Under the pieces are notes generated by a model. It was given only the letters and a program-made list of their open reading frames with translations, did not search any database and was not told where the DNA came from. From Caryophanales bacterium UBA5729 (GTDB lineage Bacteria > Bacillota_I > Bacilli_A > Izemoplasmatales > Hujiaoplasmataceae), in the NCBI GenBank assembly GCA_002419505.1, contig DIGF01000016.1, forward strand, positions 1-64,000: a DNA stretch of 64,000 nucleotides, in the 5' to 3' direction. Each line of letters starts with the position of its first letter. Positions within the stretch are counted from its first letter, which is position 1. Shown in pieces: positions 43,994 through 54,398 of the stretch. Both the position numbers and the translations under genes were made by a program.

Positions 43994-45010
43994 ATGAAAA
44001 TTCTAATAACAGGTGGAGCAGGTTTTATTGGTGGTAATTTTTGTCATTATATGGTCGATAAATATTCAAATTATTCATTTGTCACTCTTGACTCATTGAC
44101 TTATGCTGGAAATTTAGAAACTCTAGAATCTATAATGAATAAGACGAATTTTAAGTTTGTGAAAGGAGATATCACAGACAGACCTTTCATTAACCAATTA
44201 TTTCAAGATGAGAACTTTGATATTGTTGTCAATTTTGCAGCAGAATCTCATGTGGACAGATCAATAGAAAATCCTGAATTATTCTTAAAGACAAATATCC
44301 TGGGAACACAAGTTCTTATGGATGCTTCATTAAAGTCAGGTGTCAAAAGATATCATCAGGTTTCGACTGATGAAGTCTATGGTGATTTGCCTTTAGATAG
44401 ACTTGATTTGTTCTTTACAGAAGAAACACCAATTCATACATCAAGTCCTTATTCTGCATCAAAGGCTTCTGCAGATTTACTTGTTCAGGCATACAATAGA
44501 ACATTTGGGTTACCAATAACGATTTCAAGATGTTCTAATAACTATGGCCCATATCACTTTCCAGAAAAGCTCATTCCTTTAATGATAAAAAATGCACTAG
44601 CAAATCTATCATTGCCCGTATATGGCAAAGGTGAAAATGTCCGAGACTGGCTGCATGTATATGATCATTGTACAGCTATTGATTTAATCATTCATAATGG
44701 CAGAATTGGTGAAGTCTATAATATAGGCGGACATAATGAAAGAACAAACATTGATGTAGTAAGAACTATTCTTAAAGAATTAAATAAACCTGAGTCACTC
44801 ATCAGGTATGTAACAGACCGAAAAGGTCACGACTTACGATATGCAATTGATCCAACTAAAATAGAAAAAGAGTTAGGATGGAAGCCAAAGTATAATTTTG
44901 ATACAGGTATTAAACAAACTATTCACTGGTATCTTGAGAATCAACAATGGGTACAGAATATAATCAGTGGAGAGTACTTGAGATTTATGAATTCATATTA
45001 TGAAAAATGA
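43994..45010 (+). CDS. rfbB: dTDP-glucose 4,6-dehydratase
   Basis: A 338-residue dehydratase that converts dTDP-glucose to dTDP-4-keto-6-deoxyglucose. Motifs are GGAGFIGGNF at the N-terminus, FAAESHVDRSIENP, QVSTDEVYGDL with the catalytic acidic residues, YSASKAS with the tyrosine-lysine pair, and NNYGPYHFPEKLIPLMI. It completes the rfbACDB set. Its end overlaps the start of the flippase gene by 11 bases, linking sugar synthesis to export. Confidence 0.95.
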   Translation: MKILITGGAGFIGGNFCHYMVDKYSNYSFVTLDSLTYAGNLETLESIMNKTNFKFVKGDITDRPFINQLFQDENFDIVVNFAAESHVDRSIENPELFLKTNILGTQVLMDASLKSGVKRYHQVSTDEVYGDLPLDRLDLFFTEETPIHTSSPYSASKASADLLVQAYNRTFGLPITISRCSNNYGPYHFPEKLIPLMIKNALANLSLPVYGKGENVRDWLHVYDHCTAIDLIIHNGRIGEVYNIGGHNERTNIDVVRTILKELNKPESLIRYVTDRKGHDLRYAIDPTKIEKELGWKPKYNFDTGIKQTIHWYLENQQWVQNIISGEYLRFMNSYYEK

Positions 45011-46388
45011 CGGTACGATTAAAAAAATTGGGTTTGTAGCATTTAGCAATATTGTCAAATTAATTTCGAGTATTCTTATTGCTTTCATAATTCCAAATAT
45101 ATTAGGGTTAACTAATTTCGGGTATTACAAGGTTTTTATTCTATATTTAACGTATCTTGGTTTGTTTCATTTTGGGTTTATCGATGGAATATATCTTAAG
45201 TTTGGTGGACTTGACTATGATAAATTGGACAAAAAGAGCTTCAGATCATATTTTAAATTCCTATTATATCTAGAATTAGTGACATCAATTTTAGGTATTG
45301 TGTTCACTGTTATTTTTATTGAAGGTGAGAAAAAAACAATTTTCACTTTGTTATTTCTTAATTTAATTGCGATAAATTTAACAACTTATTATCAGTTTAT
45401 ATCACAGATTACTTCACGGTTTAAAGAATACTCAACAAGACTAATCATTTTATCAGTAACAAATATTATAATAGTAGCATTACTCTACATTTTAAAAGAA
45501 AACGATTATAGGACATATATTGCCTTGATTGTTGGCGTAAACTACCTATTGTTATTTTGGTACATATATACATATAGAGACATTACATTTGGAAAAAGTA
45601 GTAAGTTTAGTGGTGTAAAAAATGAGATTAAACACTTTTTTCGAACTGGAATACCTTTGCTTTTAGCGAACTTGGCTTCAATATTCGTCATAACAGTTGA
45701 TAAGCAAATTGTAGAAATACTATTTCCTGTTGAAGTATTTGGTGTTTACTCATTTGCATATAGTATGCTTGCAATGATTACCGTGGTTGTTTCTGCCGTT
45801 GGTGTTGTACTGTATCCCACTCTAAAAAGAACAAGCAGTGAAAACATTCCTAGAAATTACTCGAACCTCAATAGAATTATTATTCTTGTTGTTTTAATAG
45901 GTCTTTTAGGATATTTCCCATTGTTATTGATAATACCAAGATTTCTACCAGACTATATAAATTCACTTATTGTTTTTAGAGTAGCATTACCTGGGTTGGT
46001 ATTAACATCATCAATTTTTGCTATTAAACATAATTTCTTTAAAATTACCAACAATAATTTTTCATTCTTTATTATTAGTTTGATTGTAATAACTGCAAAC
46101 ATATGTTTTAATCTTCTAGCGTATACTCTATATGGAACAACTGAATCGATTGCGCTATCGTCAGTCATCGGTTTATCAATATGGTACATCATAACAGAAG
46201 TTTATATGGTAAGAAAATATAACGTATTTTGGAAATCAAACGCTGTATTATCAGTTGTTGGAATATCAGTTTTCTACGCTATAACAAGTATTAATAGTTT
46301 TATCATTTCAGGATTACTATATACGATATTTGTGATTATTATTATTGCATTATATTATAAAAATATACTTGAAATCTCAAGAAAGTAG
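45000..46388 (+). CDS. Wzx-like oligosaccharide flippase
   Basis: A 462-residue membrane protein with about twelve to fourteen hydrophobic segments and the MATE/PST-type pattern of Wzx flippases (IPLLLANLASIFVITVDKQI, then VEILFPVEVFGVYSFAYSML). It would move lipid-linked repeat units across the membrane for the Wzy-like polymerase. It starts inside rfbB and is the last gene of the polysaccharide locus. No terminator is obvious directly behind it; a region of eroded repeats follows. Confidence 0.85.
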   Translation: MKNDGTIKKIGFVAFSNIVKLISSILIAFIIPNILGLTNFGYYKVFILYLTYLGLFHFGFIDGIYLKFGGLDYDKLDKKSFRSYFKFLLYLELVTSILGIVFTVIFIEGEKKTIFTLLFLNLIAINLTTYYQFISQITSRFKEYSTRLIILSVTNIIIVALLYILKENDYRTYIALIVGVNYLLLFWYIYTYRDITFGKSSKFSGVKNEIKHFFRTGIPLLLANLASIFVITVDKQIVEILFPVEVFGVYSFAYSMLAMITVVVSAVGVVLYPTLKRTSSENIPRNYSNLNRIIILVVLIGLLGYFPLLLIIPRFLPDYINSLIVFRVALPGLVLTSSIFAIKHNFFKITNNNFSFFIISLIVITANICFNLLAYTLYGTTESIALSSVIGLSIWYIITEVYMVRKYNVFWKSNAVLSVVGISVFYAITSINSFIISGLLYTIFVIIIIALYYKNILEISRK

Positions 46389-47260
46389 TTATTTTTTATT
46401 ATGTTTTATGTTAAGTCATGAAAGATAACCGACAGTCCTACATTAAAGGTCAGGGCAATCCCAAATACCATCTATCGATGGTAAAATTATCGAAATATTT
46501 GATTAGATAGCTAAGCCATTATGTGTATCTGTAGATGGTAAAAAATAGCATTCAAAAAAACGACATTTTTTAGATTTTCATAAGGATGACACAAGAATGA
46601 CAGTCCTAGAGTATGACTTTCATATCAACCGACAGTCCCGATAAATCCCTGGTGCCAACCTGGTGTGTGGAAACATATTGACTTATCAAAAATAGTATGA
46701 TTTGCTCTTTGTTAAGACAATAAGTGACTATGAAAAGTCGATCAAAAAAATGTTGTTTTATTTTCATACAAATGACACAGGATGTATCAAGACAGACATG
46801 AGACAGACAGTCCTACAGTTAGGGTCACATGTACAGTCCTACCTTAAGGGTTAGGGGCTATCCATCACGGTTGATGATGTTGATGAAATCATCAAAATCG
46901 AACAATTCACTCAAAGTACATTTGACGTCTTAATTAAGACAAAAAATCGATACGTGTTCAACGTTATGACTTTCATAATAACAGACAGTCCTACCATACC
47001 CATGGAGCCAACCTGGTGTGTGGAAACATATTGACTTATCAAAAATAGTATGATTCGCTCTTTGTAAAGGCGTTAAACATGAAGAAAATGTTAGCTCAAA
47101 AAAATGATGTTTTTTACAGAAATTTCTGAAAATCTATAAAAAGGACGAAGAGTAGATTTTTTCTACACCATAATGATTACTTCTATAACCTGTCTTTTAT
47201 GAACAGGTGTAGAATATTAAGAGTATTATTTTCTTAAAATGATCTACATGAATAAAACAA
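46389..47260 (+). repeat. intergenic cluster of eroded GACAGTCC repeats
   Basis: Six copies of a repeat with the core GACAGTCC or ACAGTCC occur near 46431, 46600, 46631, 46807, 46834 and 46984. Several are preceded by TTTCATA and followed by CTAC and an AAGGGT or AAAGGT segment. A longer block of about 75 bases, starting at CCAACCTGGTGTGTGG, is repeated nearly exactly at 46636-46711 and 47009-47066. Some copies read as short protein ends such as MTFIITDSP and PTWCVETY, so the repeats could be remains of a gene family. Related copies are found at 8.47, 11.43 and 50.95 kb. Confidence 0.65.
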
Positions 47261-47315
47261 AAAAATGTAATACATTTTCTTTTCATTATAGAAAAAGTGT
47301 TACATTTTTGTTTAA
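47261..47315. terminator. long hairpin terminator
   Basis: AAAAATGTAATAC (47261-47273) pairs with GTGTTACATTTTT (47297-47309) with one mismatch. A second short stem lies inside. A and T runs on both sides allow it to act in either direction. Confidence 0.6.
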
Positions 47316-47504
47316 CCCACGACAAAAAAACTTTTTAAAAGATTGAATACATCATAATCTATTTTGAAAACATATAATATATATTACTGAAACCACACAT
47401 TATACCGACAAATAAACCTTAGTAAATGCATATAATGACAACGAATAATTAATTTTTATTGCATATTATACCAGGGAATGTTATAATTCAATTAGGTGAT
47501 TACT
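47316..47504 (+). other. AT-rich promoter region of the ATPase gene
   Basis: The stretch is AT-rich and contains several TATAAT-like words; no single promoter stands out. TTAGGTGA at its end serves as ribosome binding site. No gene is present. Confidence 0.35.
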
Positions 47505-48836
47505 ATGAAAAGAAAAATATATATAGACTTACTCGAATGGAAAAATAACGAACTTTCTCAATCGTTACTAATTAAAGGTGCAAGACAAGTTGGAAAAACG
47601 TATATAGTTAAAACGTTTGGGAAAAACGAATTTAATAATGTTTTATATCTTAACTTCGAAGATCAACTCGATATGAAAAGGGCTTTTGATAATATGCCAA
47701 ATCCCGATGAAGCTATAAAAACTCTACAAGCCTACGGTATTTCACAAAACATCTTTAATATCGAGGGAAAAGAAACATTGATTTTCTTAGATGAAATACA
47801 AATGTGTAAAAGAGCATACTCGCTTCTTAAGTCATTAACTGAAATGAAAAAGTATAGAATTATTGCAAGTGGTTCAATGCTTGGAATTAATTTAAATGGA
47901 GATTTCCTTGATCCGGGTCCTGCAGTTAAACACATAGAAATGTTTCCAATGGATTTTGAAGAATTTTTATGGGCGATCCATGGAGAAGAGATTAAACACA
48001 TTATTAAAAGCATAAAAATAGATGCTTTAAAAGGAAAACTTGTCAATCAGATTTTACATGATACATTAAATAATGATATTAAAGATTATGTAATTGTTGG
48101 TGGTATGCCTCAAGTTGTTTTAGAGTTTTTAAATAAAAAAGATTTAGGTGCAGTGTTTTTAAAACAAGAAGGCATTATTACTTTATATAGAAGCGATATA
48201 CAGCAATATCAATCCACACAAGATAACAAGATAAAAACACTGAAATGTTTTGATTCAATTCCAAATCAATTTTCCAAGGATAATCATCGATTTATGTATA
48301 GTGCAGTAGAGGAAAATAAAACAGCTAGATATTATGGAAATGCCATAGATTGGCTTGAACGTACGGGTAACACTAAAAAGTGTTATCATGCAGACCATTT
48401 ACGTGGTTCTTTAATAGATGGAAAGGGATCTCTTTTCAAATTATACATGAATGATATTGGACTGTTAGTCTCGATGTTGGGACAAGATTATATTTATAAA
48501 ATACAAAATGATGAACTAGATTTATTTAAAGGTGCTTTATATGAACAACTATTAGCACAAATGTTAGTTGCAAAAAAAGTAAACCTCTACTATATACGAA
48601 TAGGGGATTTTGAAATAGATTTTCTGATTGAACATCATGGCAAGATCCTCCCAATTGAATGTAAATCGGGTGGAAACACAAAATCAAAATCATTAAAAAG
48701 CTTTGTTGATAAATTTAGACCAGATAAAGCTTTCAAGGTTTCTTTGAACAACATTAATACCTCAGACAAAACAATTAAAGCCATACCTCATTATGTATTT
48801 GCATTATTGAGTATTCAAGAATTAGCTTCCTTATAA
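47505..48836 (+). CDS. DUF4143-type AAA ATPase
   Basis: A 443-residue protein of the archaeal-type ATPase group with an AAA_14 domain: Walker A in LLIKGARQVGKTYIVKTFG, Walker B in LIFLDEIQMCKRA, and arginine-rich sensor region IIASGSMLG. The C-terminal DUF4143 part carries a PD-(D/E)xK-like signature (FEIDFLIEHHGKILPIECKSG). These proteins are common in bacteria of this type but their function is not known; DNA binding or a defence role has been suggested. The ATG at 47505 has TTAGGTGA before it. The gene stands alone between repeats. Confidence 0.8.
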   Translation: MKRKIYIDLLEWKNNELSQSLLIKGARQVGKTYIVKTFGKNEFNNVLYLNFEDQLDMKRAFDNMPNPDEAIKTLQAYGISQNIFNIEGKETLIFLDEIQMCKRAYSLLKSLTEMKKYRIIASGSMLGINLNGDFLDPGPAVKHIEMFPMDFEEFLWAIHGEEIKHIIKSIKIDALKGKLVNQILHDTLNNDIKDYVIVGGMPQVVLEFLNKKDLGAVFLKQEGIITLYRSDIQQYQSTQDNKIKTLKCFDSIPNQFSKDNHRFMYSAVEENKTARYYGNAIDWLERTGNTKKCYHADHLRGSLIDGKGSLFKLYMNDIGLLVSMLGQDYIYKIQNDELDLFKGALYEQLLAQMLVAKKVNLYYIRIGDFEIDFLIEHHGKILPIECKSGGNTKSKSLKSFVDKFRPDKAFKVSLNNINTSDKTIKAIPHYVFALLSIQELASL

Positions 48837-48973
48837 ATAGATATCGAAAATAACTTTTTAAACTCATGAAGTATGAGGGATTTGAGTAGATGTCAAATAA
48901 AAACTATTTCGTGTATTAAAAACAACATTTATCAAGTAGGATAAAATGAAAAAACAGATTGGGAGGTGAATTC

Positions 48974-50830
48974 ATGCTACCTAATGGATATAATGAAGAC
49001 TATATTATCTCGTGCTGTAATCTATATGGAATGATTCATAAAAAACGAATTCTTTTTCTTTATCAACAACATCACCCTAAAGAGACTATTAATTTTGATC
49101 AACTTGATCTAAATTACTTAGCTTCTAAGTTCGTCTATTACGAAAAAGAATTTTACATCAAAGAAGCCATATTCATAAATCGTGAGATGTCTAAACATTT
49201 AGATGAAACCAATGGCAAACCTTTTTATGTACCTTCACTCGTAGAACTTTTTTCGTACAAAGATGAATTTATACTTCAAGAGAGTCAAGAACAGAAAGAA
49301 CTCTTTGATATGGTTAAAAATTTGAAAGACGAAGTGATTGCGAGCAATGTTGTTGATGATGTGATGGGATTCACTCAAATCGGCGCCTCTTATCATGCAA
49401 TATTAAATCATCTGCTAGATTATGATTTTACACCAAAAATGATTGATGAAATAACACCACTTGTTAGTGATCTTAACAATAACACAAGAGCATGGATTAA
49501 TAATGGTTATACAGCCTATGAGCTTGTTCAAATGCATATAAACAAGAAGAATTTAAATAAGTATGACCCGTGTCCATGTGGGAGTGGAGTTAAGTATAAG
49601 TATTGTTGTATGAATAAAGTCTTTATTGGAGAAGGCAACCCTGATTTATATTATGAGGACGTTTTTAAGATTACTGAAGAAGATAAAAGGAATTTAAAAC
49701 AAAAATTAAACCGTGAAAATGATAGAATATTATTTCATACGACACTTCTTAAAGATCCGTCCATGCATGATTTAATTGATGATCTGATTTCTAAGGATCT
49801 TACTTATATTATTCACTATGATCCAAGGCTCATCATGGGTGCTCTTGTTAAAGTGCTTTTTGATTTTAATGATATACCTCTAAAGTTTGAATTAGAGGAA
49901 AAAATCTTTAGAACACTACAAATATGGCTAAAAAGATCTTTAGTTGATGAACTCTACGATGAGATTATGAATATCATTGATAGTCTTGATCTACCTACTG
50001 ATGATAGCATAATGAAAAGATTGTTATCGCTATATAGTGAACATAACTATATACCGAAAAGTGATATACCAAAGAAGAAGGCTTTTGATTATTTGTACTC
50101 CCTACAAAAAACAACATTATTTAATGAAAAATTAGATGAGAAACTTGAAGTTTTATCTGTAGATTTGTATCGTTCCAGTTTAAAAGATATCCCCACACAT
50201 TTGTATAACATTATCCATATATATCCATTAGCCGTTCCAGCAATACATTTTTTACTTGAATTTACTGAATCAAAGGACGAAGAAACACTTCTTGAAGCAT
50301 TAATCTATGCTTATGAAAAGACACGAACTAGCGATTTATCTCGAATAGAAGATGATTTTTACCAAACAGGTGATCATAAGATTTATATTTTATCATTAGA
50401 CCGATTAGCATTCATATATAAACATAAAAATCAATATAAAAAGTCTTATCTCCTCTACGAAAAAATCATTAACTATGATAAACATGACCGTTTTGGAGCA
50501 AAAGAATCTGTCTTAATTTGCTATCTATACCTCAATATGATGGACAAATTTACTGAAACATTGTCACTGTTAGAAGAAAATTCCATTTATACTAAAATAC
50601 TAAACTTATATGTGCTACTTGAAGCAGATCAACCCTTTATACATGCTTATCTAGATGTTAAGAATAAATACGAAAATACATTGGATATTTTATGTGGTAT
50701 AACACCTGAAGATGATCTGTTATCAGAACCTGAACACTTTTTCTTAGATGATTTTTACCTTGTGTTAATCGGTAATCATGGATTCATTAACAAATTAAAG
50801 CAAGTACATATTGAGAACATAGTGAGATAA
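48974..50830 (+). CDS. SEC-C motif protein with helical repeats
   Basis: A 618-residue protein. The N-terminal 200 residues are helical with an HTH-like start. A SEC-C zinc-binding motif lies near residues 202-217 (YDPCPCGSGVKYKYCC), as in SecA and YecA. The C-terminal 350 residues form TPR-like helical repeats. GGGAGGTG precedes the ATG at 48974. Its role is not known; the zinc motif suggests binding to a protein or nucleic acid partner. It stands alone between the ATPase gene and a second group of repeats. Confidence 0.7.
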   Translation: MLPNGYNEDYIISCCNLYGMIHKKRILFLYQQHHPKETINFDQLDLNYLASKFVYYEKEFYIKEAIFINREMSKHLDETNGKPFYVPSLVELFSYKDEFILQESQEQKELFDMVKNLKDEVIASNVVDDVMGFTQIGASYHAILNHLLDYDFTPKMIDEITPLVSDLNNNTRAWINNGYTAYELVQMHINKKNLNKYDPCPCGSGVKYKYCCMNKVFIGEGNPDLYYEDVFKITEEDKRNLKQKLNRENDRILFHTTLLKDPSMHDLIDDLISKDLTYIIHYDPRLIMGALVKVLFDFNDIPLKFELEEKIFRTLQIWLKRSLVDELYDEIMNIIDSLDLPTDDSIMKRLLSLYSEHNYIPKSDIPKKKAFDYLYSLQKTTLFNEKLDEKLEVLSVDLYRSSLKDIPTHLYNIIHIYPLAVPAIHFLLEFTESKDEETLLEALIYAYEKTRTSDLSRIEDDFYQTGDHKIYILSLDRLAFIYKHKNQYKKSYLLYEKIINYDKHDRFGAKESVLICYLYLNMMDKFTETLSLLEENSIYTKILNLYVLLEADQPFIHAYLDVKNKYENTLDILCGITPEDDLLSEPEHFFLDDFYLVLIGNHGFINKLKQVHIENIVR

Positions 50831-50931
50831 ACTGTAGATGACTACCTGCGATAGTACATGAAAGATAGTCGCATTAAATGGACATCTGCAACGGTGTTTT
50901 TGAAAACACGCTTGGTAAGAAAAGGGTATCC

Positions 50932-50987
50932 ATTTCATAGTAACCGACAGTCCCAAGTGATGACTTTCATAGTAACAGACAGTCCTT
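50932..50987 (+). repeat. two GACAGTCC repeats at a gene junction
   Basis: TTTCATAGTAACCGACAGTC and TTTCATAGTAACAGACAGTC occur 36 bases apart with nearly the same flanks, in the same family as the copies at 46.4-47.0 kb. The second one ends right at the first codon of the Ig-like gene, which has lost its 5' end. Recombination at these repeats may have caused the truncation. Confidence 0.65.
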
Positions 50988-50988
50988 A

Positions 50989-53760
50989 ATGGTCCCTTGG
51001 AGCACAGTTACATTAAGTGAAGTAGCCGATAACGTGATTTATGATACTGTCGGTATTTATACAGTTACAGTTAGAGCTACTGACACTAGCAGTAATTACA
51101 CTGATCAAACCTTTAATGTCCAAGTCATCGACACCACCGCTCCAAGCCTTAACATTTATGAATTGACTTTTGAATCAGGCAGTGTTTATGATTTTGACTT
51201 CTTGTTATATGCAACTGATAATTCAACTTCGATGCTTTATTATGAAGAATTTGATAATAATGTGATTATGAATAAACCAGGAACATATTCCTTTATTTTC
51301 ACTTTAAGGGATGAGAGTTTTAATATGGAAATTAATTCTATAATAATTCATATTATCGATACCACTCCTCCGAGTTTTGATATTCAAGACCAAAGCATCT
51401 CAGTCGGTATTTATGATTCCTTATGGCCATTCTTAGAAAATGTCTACGATAACAGCGATTATCCTTTACTGTATCTAGAAGTAGCTGGTTTTATTGATTA
51501 TAACGAAAAAGGTGTATATACCGTAGTAGTTAGACTGTCAGACGGTTTTGGCAATTACACTGATAAGCAAGTTACGATTACTCTTATTGACGATTTGCCA
51601 CCAACATTTTCTGTAAGCGATCAAGTAATCGAAGTTGGTGCATACACTTGGATTGATTGGGTAATCTATATTGAAGACATCAAAGATAACTACTCAGTAG
51701 TATTTATCTTAAATGTCGAAGAAGATCAGGTAATCTATGATACCCCAGGAACATATCCAGTTACTGTCTCTGTAACTGACCAAGACGGTCATTACGTTGA
51801 AAAAACCTTTAATGTAACTGTCGTTGATACTACACCACCAACCTTTGATGAGATACCTGACCAGTATATTGAAGCTGGAGATTATTTAGATTATGATTGG
51901 ATTTTATTAATTGAAAACGCTACTGACAACAGCAATGATCCCCTGCCTAGAACTGAAGTAGAAGATAATGTAATTTATAACCAAGTCGGAAGTTATACTG
52001 TGACAGTTAAACTTATGGATCAAAGCTTAAATGAAACAAGCCAAACCTTTACGGTTTATGTTATTGACACTACCCCGCCAACCTTTGAGATTGAAAACCA
52101 AACAATTGAAGCGGGTTCAGAAAATATCGATTGGTCAATTTATATAAAAGCAGCATATGACAATAGTAACGGTGAATTAATCTTTGCAGAAAAGACTGAT
52201 TCAGTTGATTATCATACTCCCGGAGTTTATCCAGCCACAGTTACTGTGACTGATCAAGATGGAAATGTTGCTGAAAAAACTATTGAAATTACCGTCATTG
52301 ATACTACACCACCTGTGTTCGATTATATTGAAACGCAAATAATTGAAGCTGGCGAATTCTCTAATATCGATTGGACAATTTTAATCACCAATGAATCTGA
52401 TAATACAAATTGTGAAATCTTCATAAAAATCGAAGTTTCTGATAATGTTATTTACGATAAAATCGGTGATTATGAGGTTACAGTTAAACTGATTGACGAA
52501 TACTTAAATGAAACTACTCAAACCTTTACTGTTACTGTAACTGATACTACCTCACCAACGTTTAATGCCATCGCTGATCAAATGATTGAAGTCGGTGAAT
52601 ACACTGATATTGATTGGACTTATCTAATTGAAAATCTTCAAGATAACGGCATTGATGAATTAATTATCGAAGAAGTTGACCGCATTGATTATGGTAAAGT
52701 TGGCATTTACCAAGTAACGATTATTGTCTACGATCTATATAACAACCAATCAAGCAGAAGCTTCAATGTCGAAGTTATCGATACCACACCACCAACATTT
52801 AACACTATTGAAGATCAAGTTATTGAAGCGGGAGATTATTATGATTGGACGGATTTAATCATTAATGAAGCTGATAACAGCAATGACTTTTTAAGCAAAG
52901 ACATCTATAGCGACGAAACTGATTACTATACAGCCGGTACTTACGAAGTAACGCTTCGAGTAAGGGATTTGTCTGGAAATGAGGCTTTCAAGACTTTTAA
53001 CGTTACCGTTATCGATACACTTCCTCCAGATATCGCTTATATCGAAGATCAAGTAATTGAAGCAGGGGATTATCTCGACTTTGATTGGGCAAGCATCATG
53101 GAAGCTGTTTATGATAATACTTTAAAAGAAATGGAAAAGTTTGAAATAATCGATAATGTCATTTATAATCAGATCGGAACTTATACGGTTACTTTAGGCG
53201 CAAGAGATGCATCAGGAAATGAATCGACGATAACGATTAATGTTTTAGTAGTAGACACAACATCACCTCTATTAACCTTAAGACCAAACCTAGATACAAT
53301 CTATACAGGCACAAGCTATAACGACACAGGTATTGATATTTATGACGTAACAAATACTGAACTTATTATTAGCGGTATGGTAGATATCAACACCTCAGGA
53401 ACTTATACTATTACCTATACCGTTACCGATCAAGGTGGAAATTCGACTATCATTAAAAGAATTGTTACCGTAGTAGAAAAACAAACGGAAGTGAGCTTTA
53501 GTTTAGGAGATGCTTTAACTACCATTAAAAAAGGTGATGCCTATATTGACGGTATTTGTAAGATTCTCATCAATCAAACCGAATATGATTGCACAGTTAA
53601 AGAAACTAACTTAAACATCAATCAAGCCGGTATGTATTACATCTTATACACTTATACTTATCAAGAGATAGAATATACTTATAAACGCATTGTCTTTGTT
53701 TTAGACTCAGGGGTAAATAAACTACCATATGTAGTTTATTGGAAGGAGGATGAAGAATAA
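50989..53760 (+). CDS. Ig-like repeat surface protein, 5'-truncated
   Basis: A 923-residue protein made of about ten repeats of roughly 88 residues with the pattern DTTPPTF, IEAGDY, DNVIYN-VG-YTVTVK and NE-QTFTV. It resembles the DUF5011 or bacterial Ig-like domains of surface proteins. The ATG at 50989 begins in the middle of a repeat, there is no signal peptide, and no ribosome binding site precedes it, so the 5' part has been lost next to two short DNA repeats. The C-terminus contains another Ig-like domain and a short tail without anchor. It overlaps the next lipoprotein gene by one base. It may be silent unless transcribed from a cryptic start. Confidence 0.75.
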   Translation: MVPWSTVTLSEVADNVIYDTVGIYTVTVRATDTSSNYTDQTFNVQVIDTTAPSLNIYELTFESGSVYDFDFLLYATDNSTSMLYYEEFDNNVIMNKPGTYSFIFTLRDESFNMEINSIIIHIIDTTPPSFDIQDQSISVGIYDSLWPFLENVYDNSDYPLLYLEVAGFIDYNEKGVYTVVVRLSDGFGNYTDKQVTITLIDDLPPTFSVSDQVIEVGAYTWIDWVIYIEDIKDNYSVVFILNVEEDQVIYDTPGTYPVTVSVTDQDGHYVEKTFNVTVVDTTPPTFDEIPDQYIEAGDYLDYDWILLIENATDNSNDPLPRTEVEDNVIYNQVGSYTVTVKLMDQSLNETSQTFTVYVIDTTPPTFEIENQTIEAGSENIDWSIYIKAAYDNSNGELIFAEKTDSVDYHTPGVYPATVTVTDQDGNVAEKTIEITVIDTTPPVFDYIETQIIEAGEFSNIDWTILITNESDNTNCEIFIKIEVSDNVIYDKIGDYEVTVKLIDEYLNETTQTFTVTVTDTTSPTFNAIADQMIEVGEYTDIDWTYLIENLQDNGIDELIIEEVDRIDYGKVGIYQVTIIVYDLYNNQSSRSFNVEVIDTTPPTFNTIEDQVIEAGDYYDWTDLIINEADNSNDFLSKDIYSDETDYYTAGTYEVTLRVRDLSGNEAFKTFNVTVIDTLPPDIAYIEDQVIEAGDYLDFDWASIMEAVYDNTLKEMEKFEIIDNVIYNQIGTYTVTLGARDASGNESTITINVLVVDTTSPLLTLRPNLDTIYTGTSYNDTGIDIYDVTNTELIISGMVDINTSGTYTITYTVTDQGGNSTIIKRIVTVVEKQTEVSFSLGDALTTIKKGDAYIDGICKILINQTEYDCTVKETNLNINQAGMYYILYTYTYQEIEYTYKRIVFVLDSGVNKLPYVVYWKEDEE

Positions 53761-54350
53761 TGAAAAAGCTTATAACACTTATTTTCTTAATCTTTCTTAT
53801 TGGATGTAATCCAATTACTACCGGTATAACCACAACCACTTCCGATTTAACCACGACACAACCTACCAGTAATTTAACTACTCAATCCACTGTCATTAAT
53901 GATGAAATCTATCTTTATATCATAGGTGGACAAGATACGGTTGAAATCAATACAACCTGGATTGACATGGGAGCTTATATCGTTATTAATGAGATTGAAT
54001 ATCCGATGACTACAGAAATGACGGTTAATACCAACCAAATAAACATCTACCAAATCATTTATACTTATGTTTATCAAGAAATAACCTATCAAATCACTAG
54101 ATATGTCGCTGTCTTAGATCAAACACCTCCAGTAATAGAACTAAATCCGGGAATAGACACAGTTTATTTAGGAAATGCTTGGATAGATGCTGGGGCTAGT
54201 GTCACGGATAATTCCAATGAAATATTAGCAGTAATCGTTAGTGGAGAAGTCGATATTTTCAGCATAGGAACTTATCAAATAACTTATACCGCAACTGACA
54301 GTTCTAATAATACTATCTCTATTATTCGATATGTAAATGTAGTGGAATAA
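53760..54350 (+). CDS. Ig-like domain lipoprotein
   Basis: A 196-residue lipoprotein with a signal peptide and lipobox (LIFLIGCNP, C19). A threonine-rich linker follows (TTGITTTTSDLTTTQPTSNL), then two strand-rich domains, the second (TPPVIELNPGIDTVYLGNAW and onward) being a DUF5011-type Ig-like fold. Its domains are similar to the C-terminal part of the gene before it, from which it is separated by one overlapping base. GGAGG lies before the ATG. It is probably anchored in the outer face of the membrane. A terminator follows. Confidence 0.8.
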   Translation: MKKLITLIFLIFLIGCNPITTGITTTTSDLTTTQPTSNLTTQSTVINDEIYLYIIGGQDTVEINTTWIDMGAYIVINEIEYPMTTEMTVNTNQINIYQIIYTYVYQEITYQITRYVAVLDQTPPVIELNPGIDTVYLGNAWIDAGASVTDNSNEILAVIVSGEVDIFSIGTYQITYTATDSSNNTISIIRYVNVVE

Positions 54351-54398
54351 AGTTCTAAACAATCAATTTTTAAACTTTATAAGATAATAGATTTTAAA

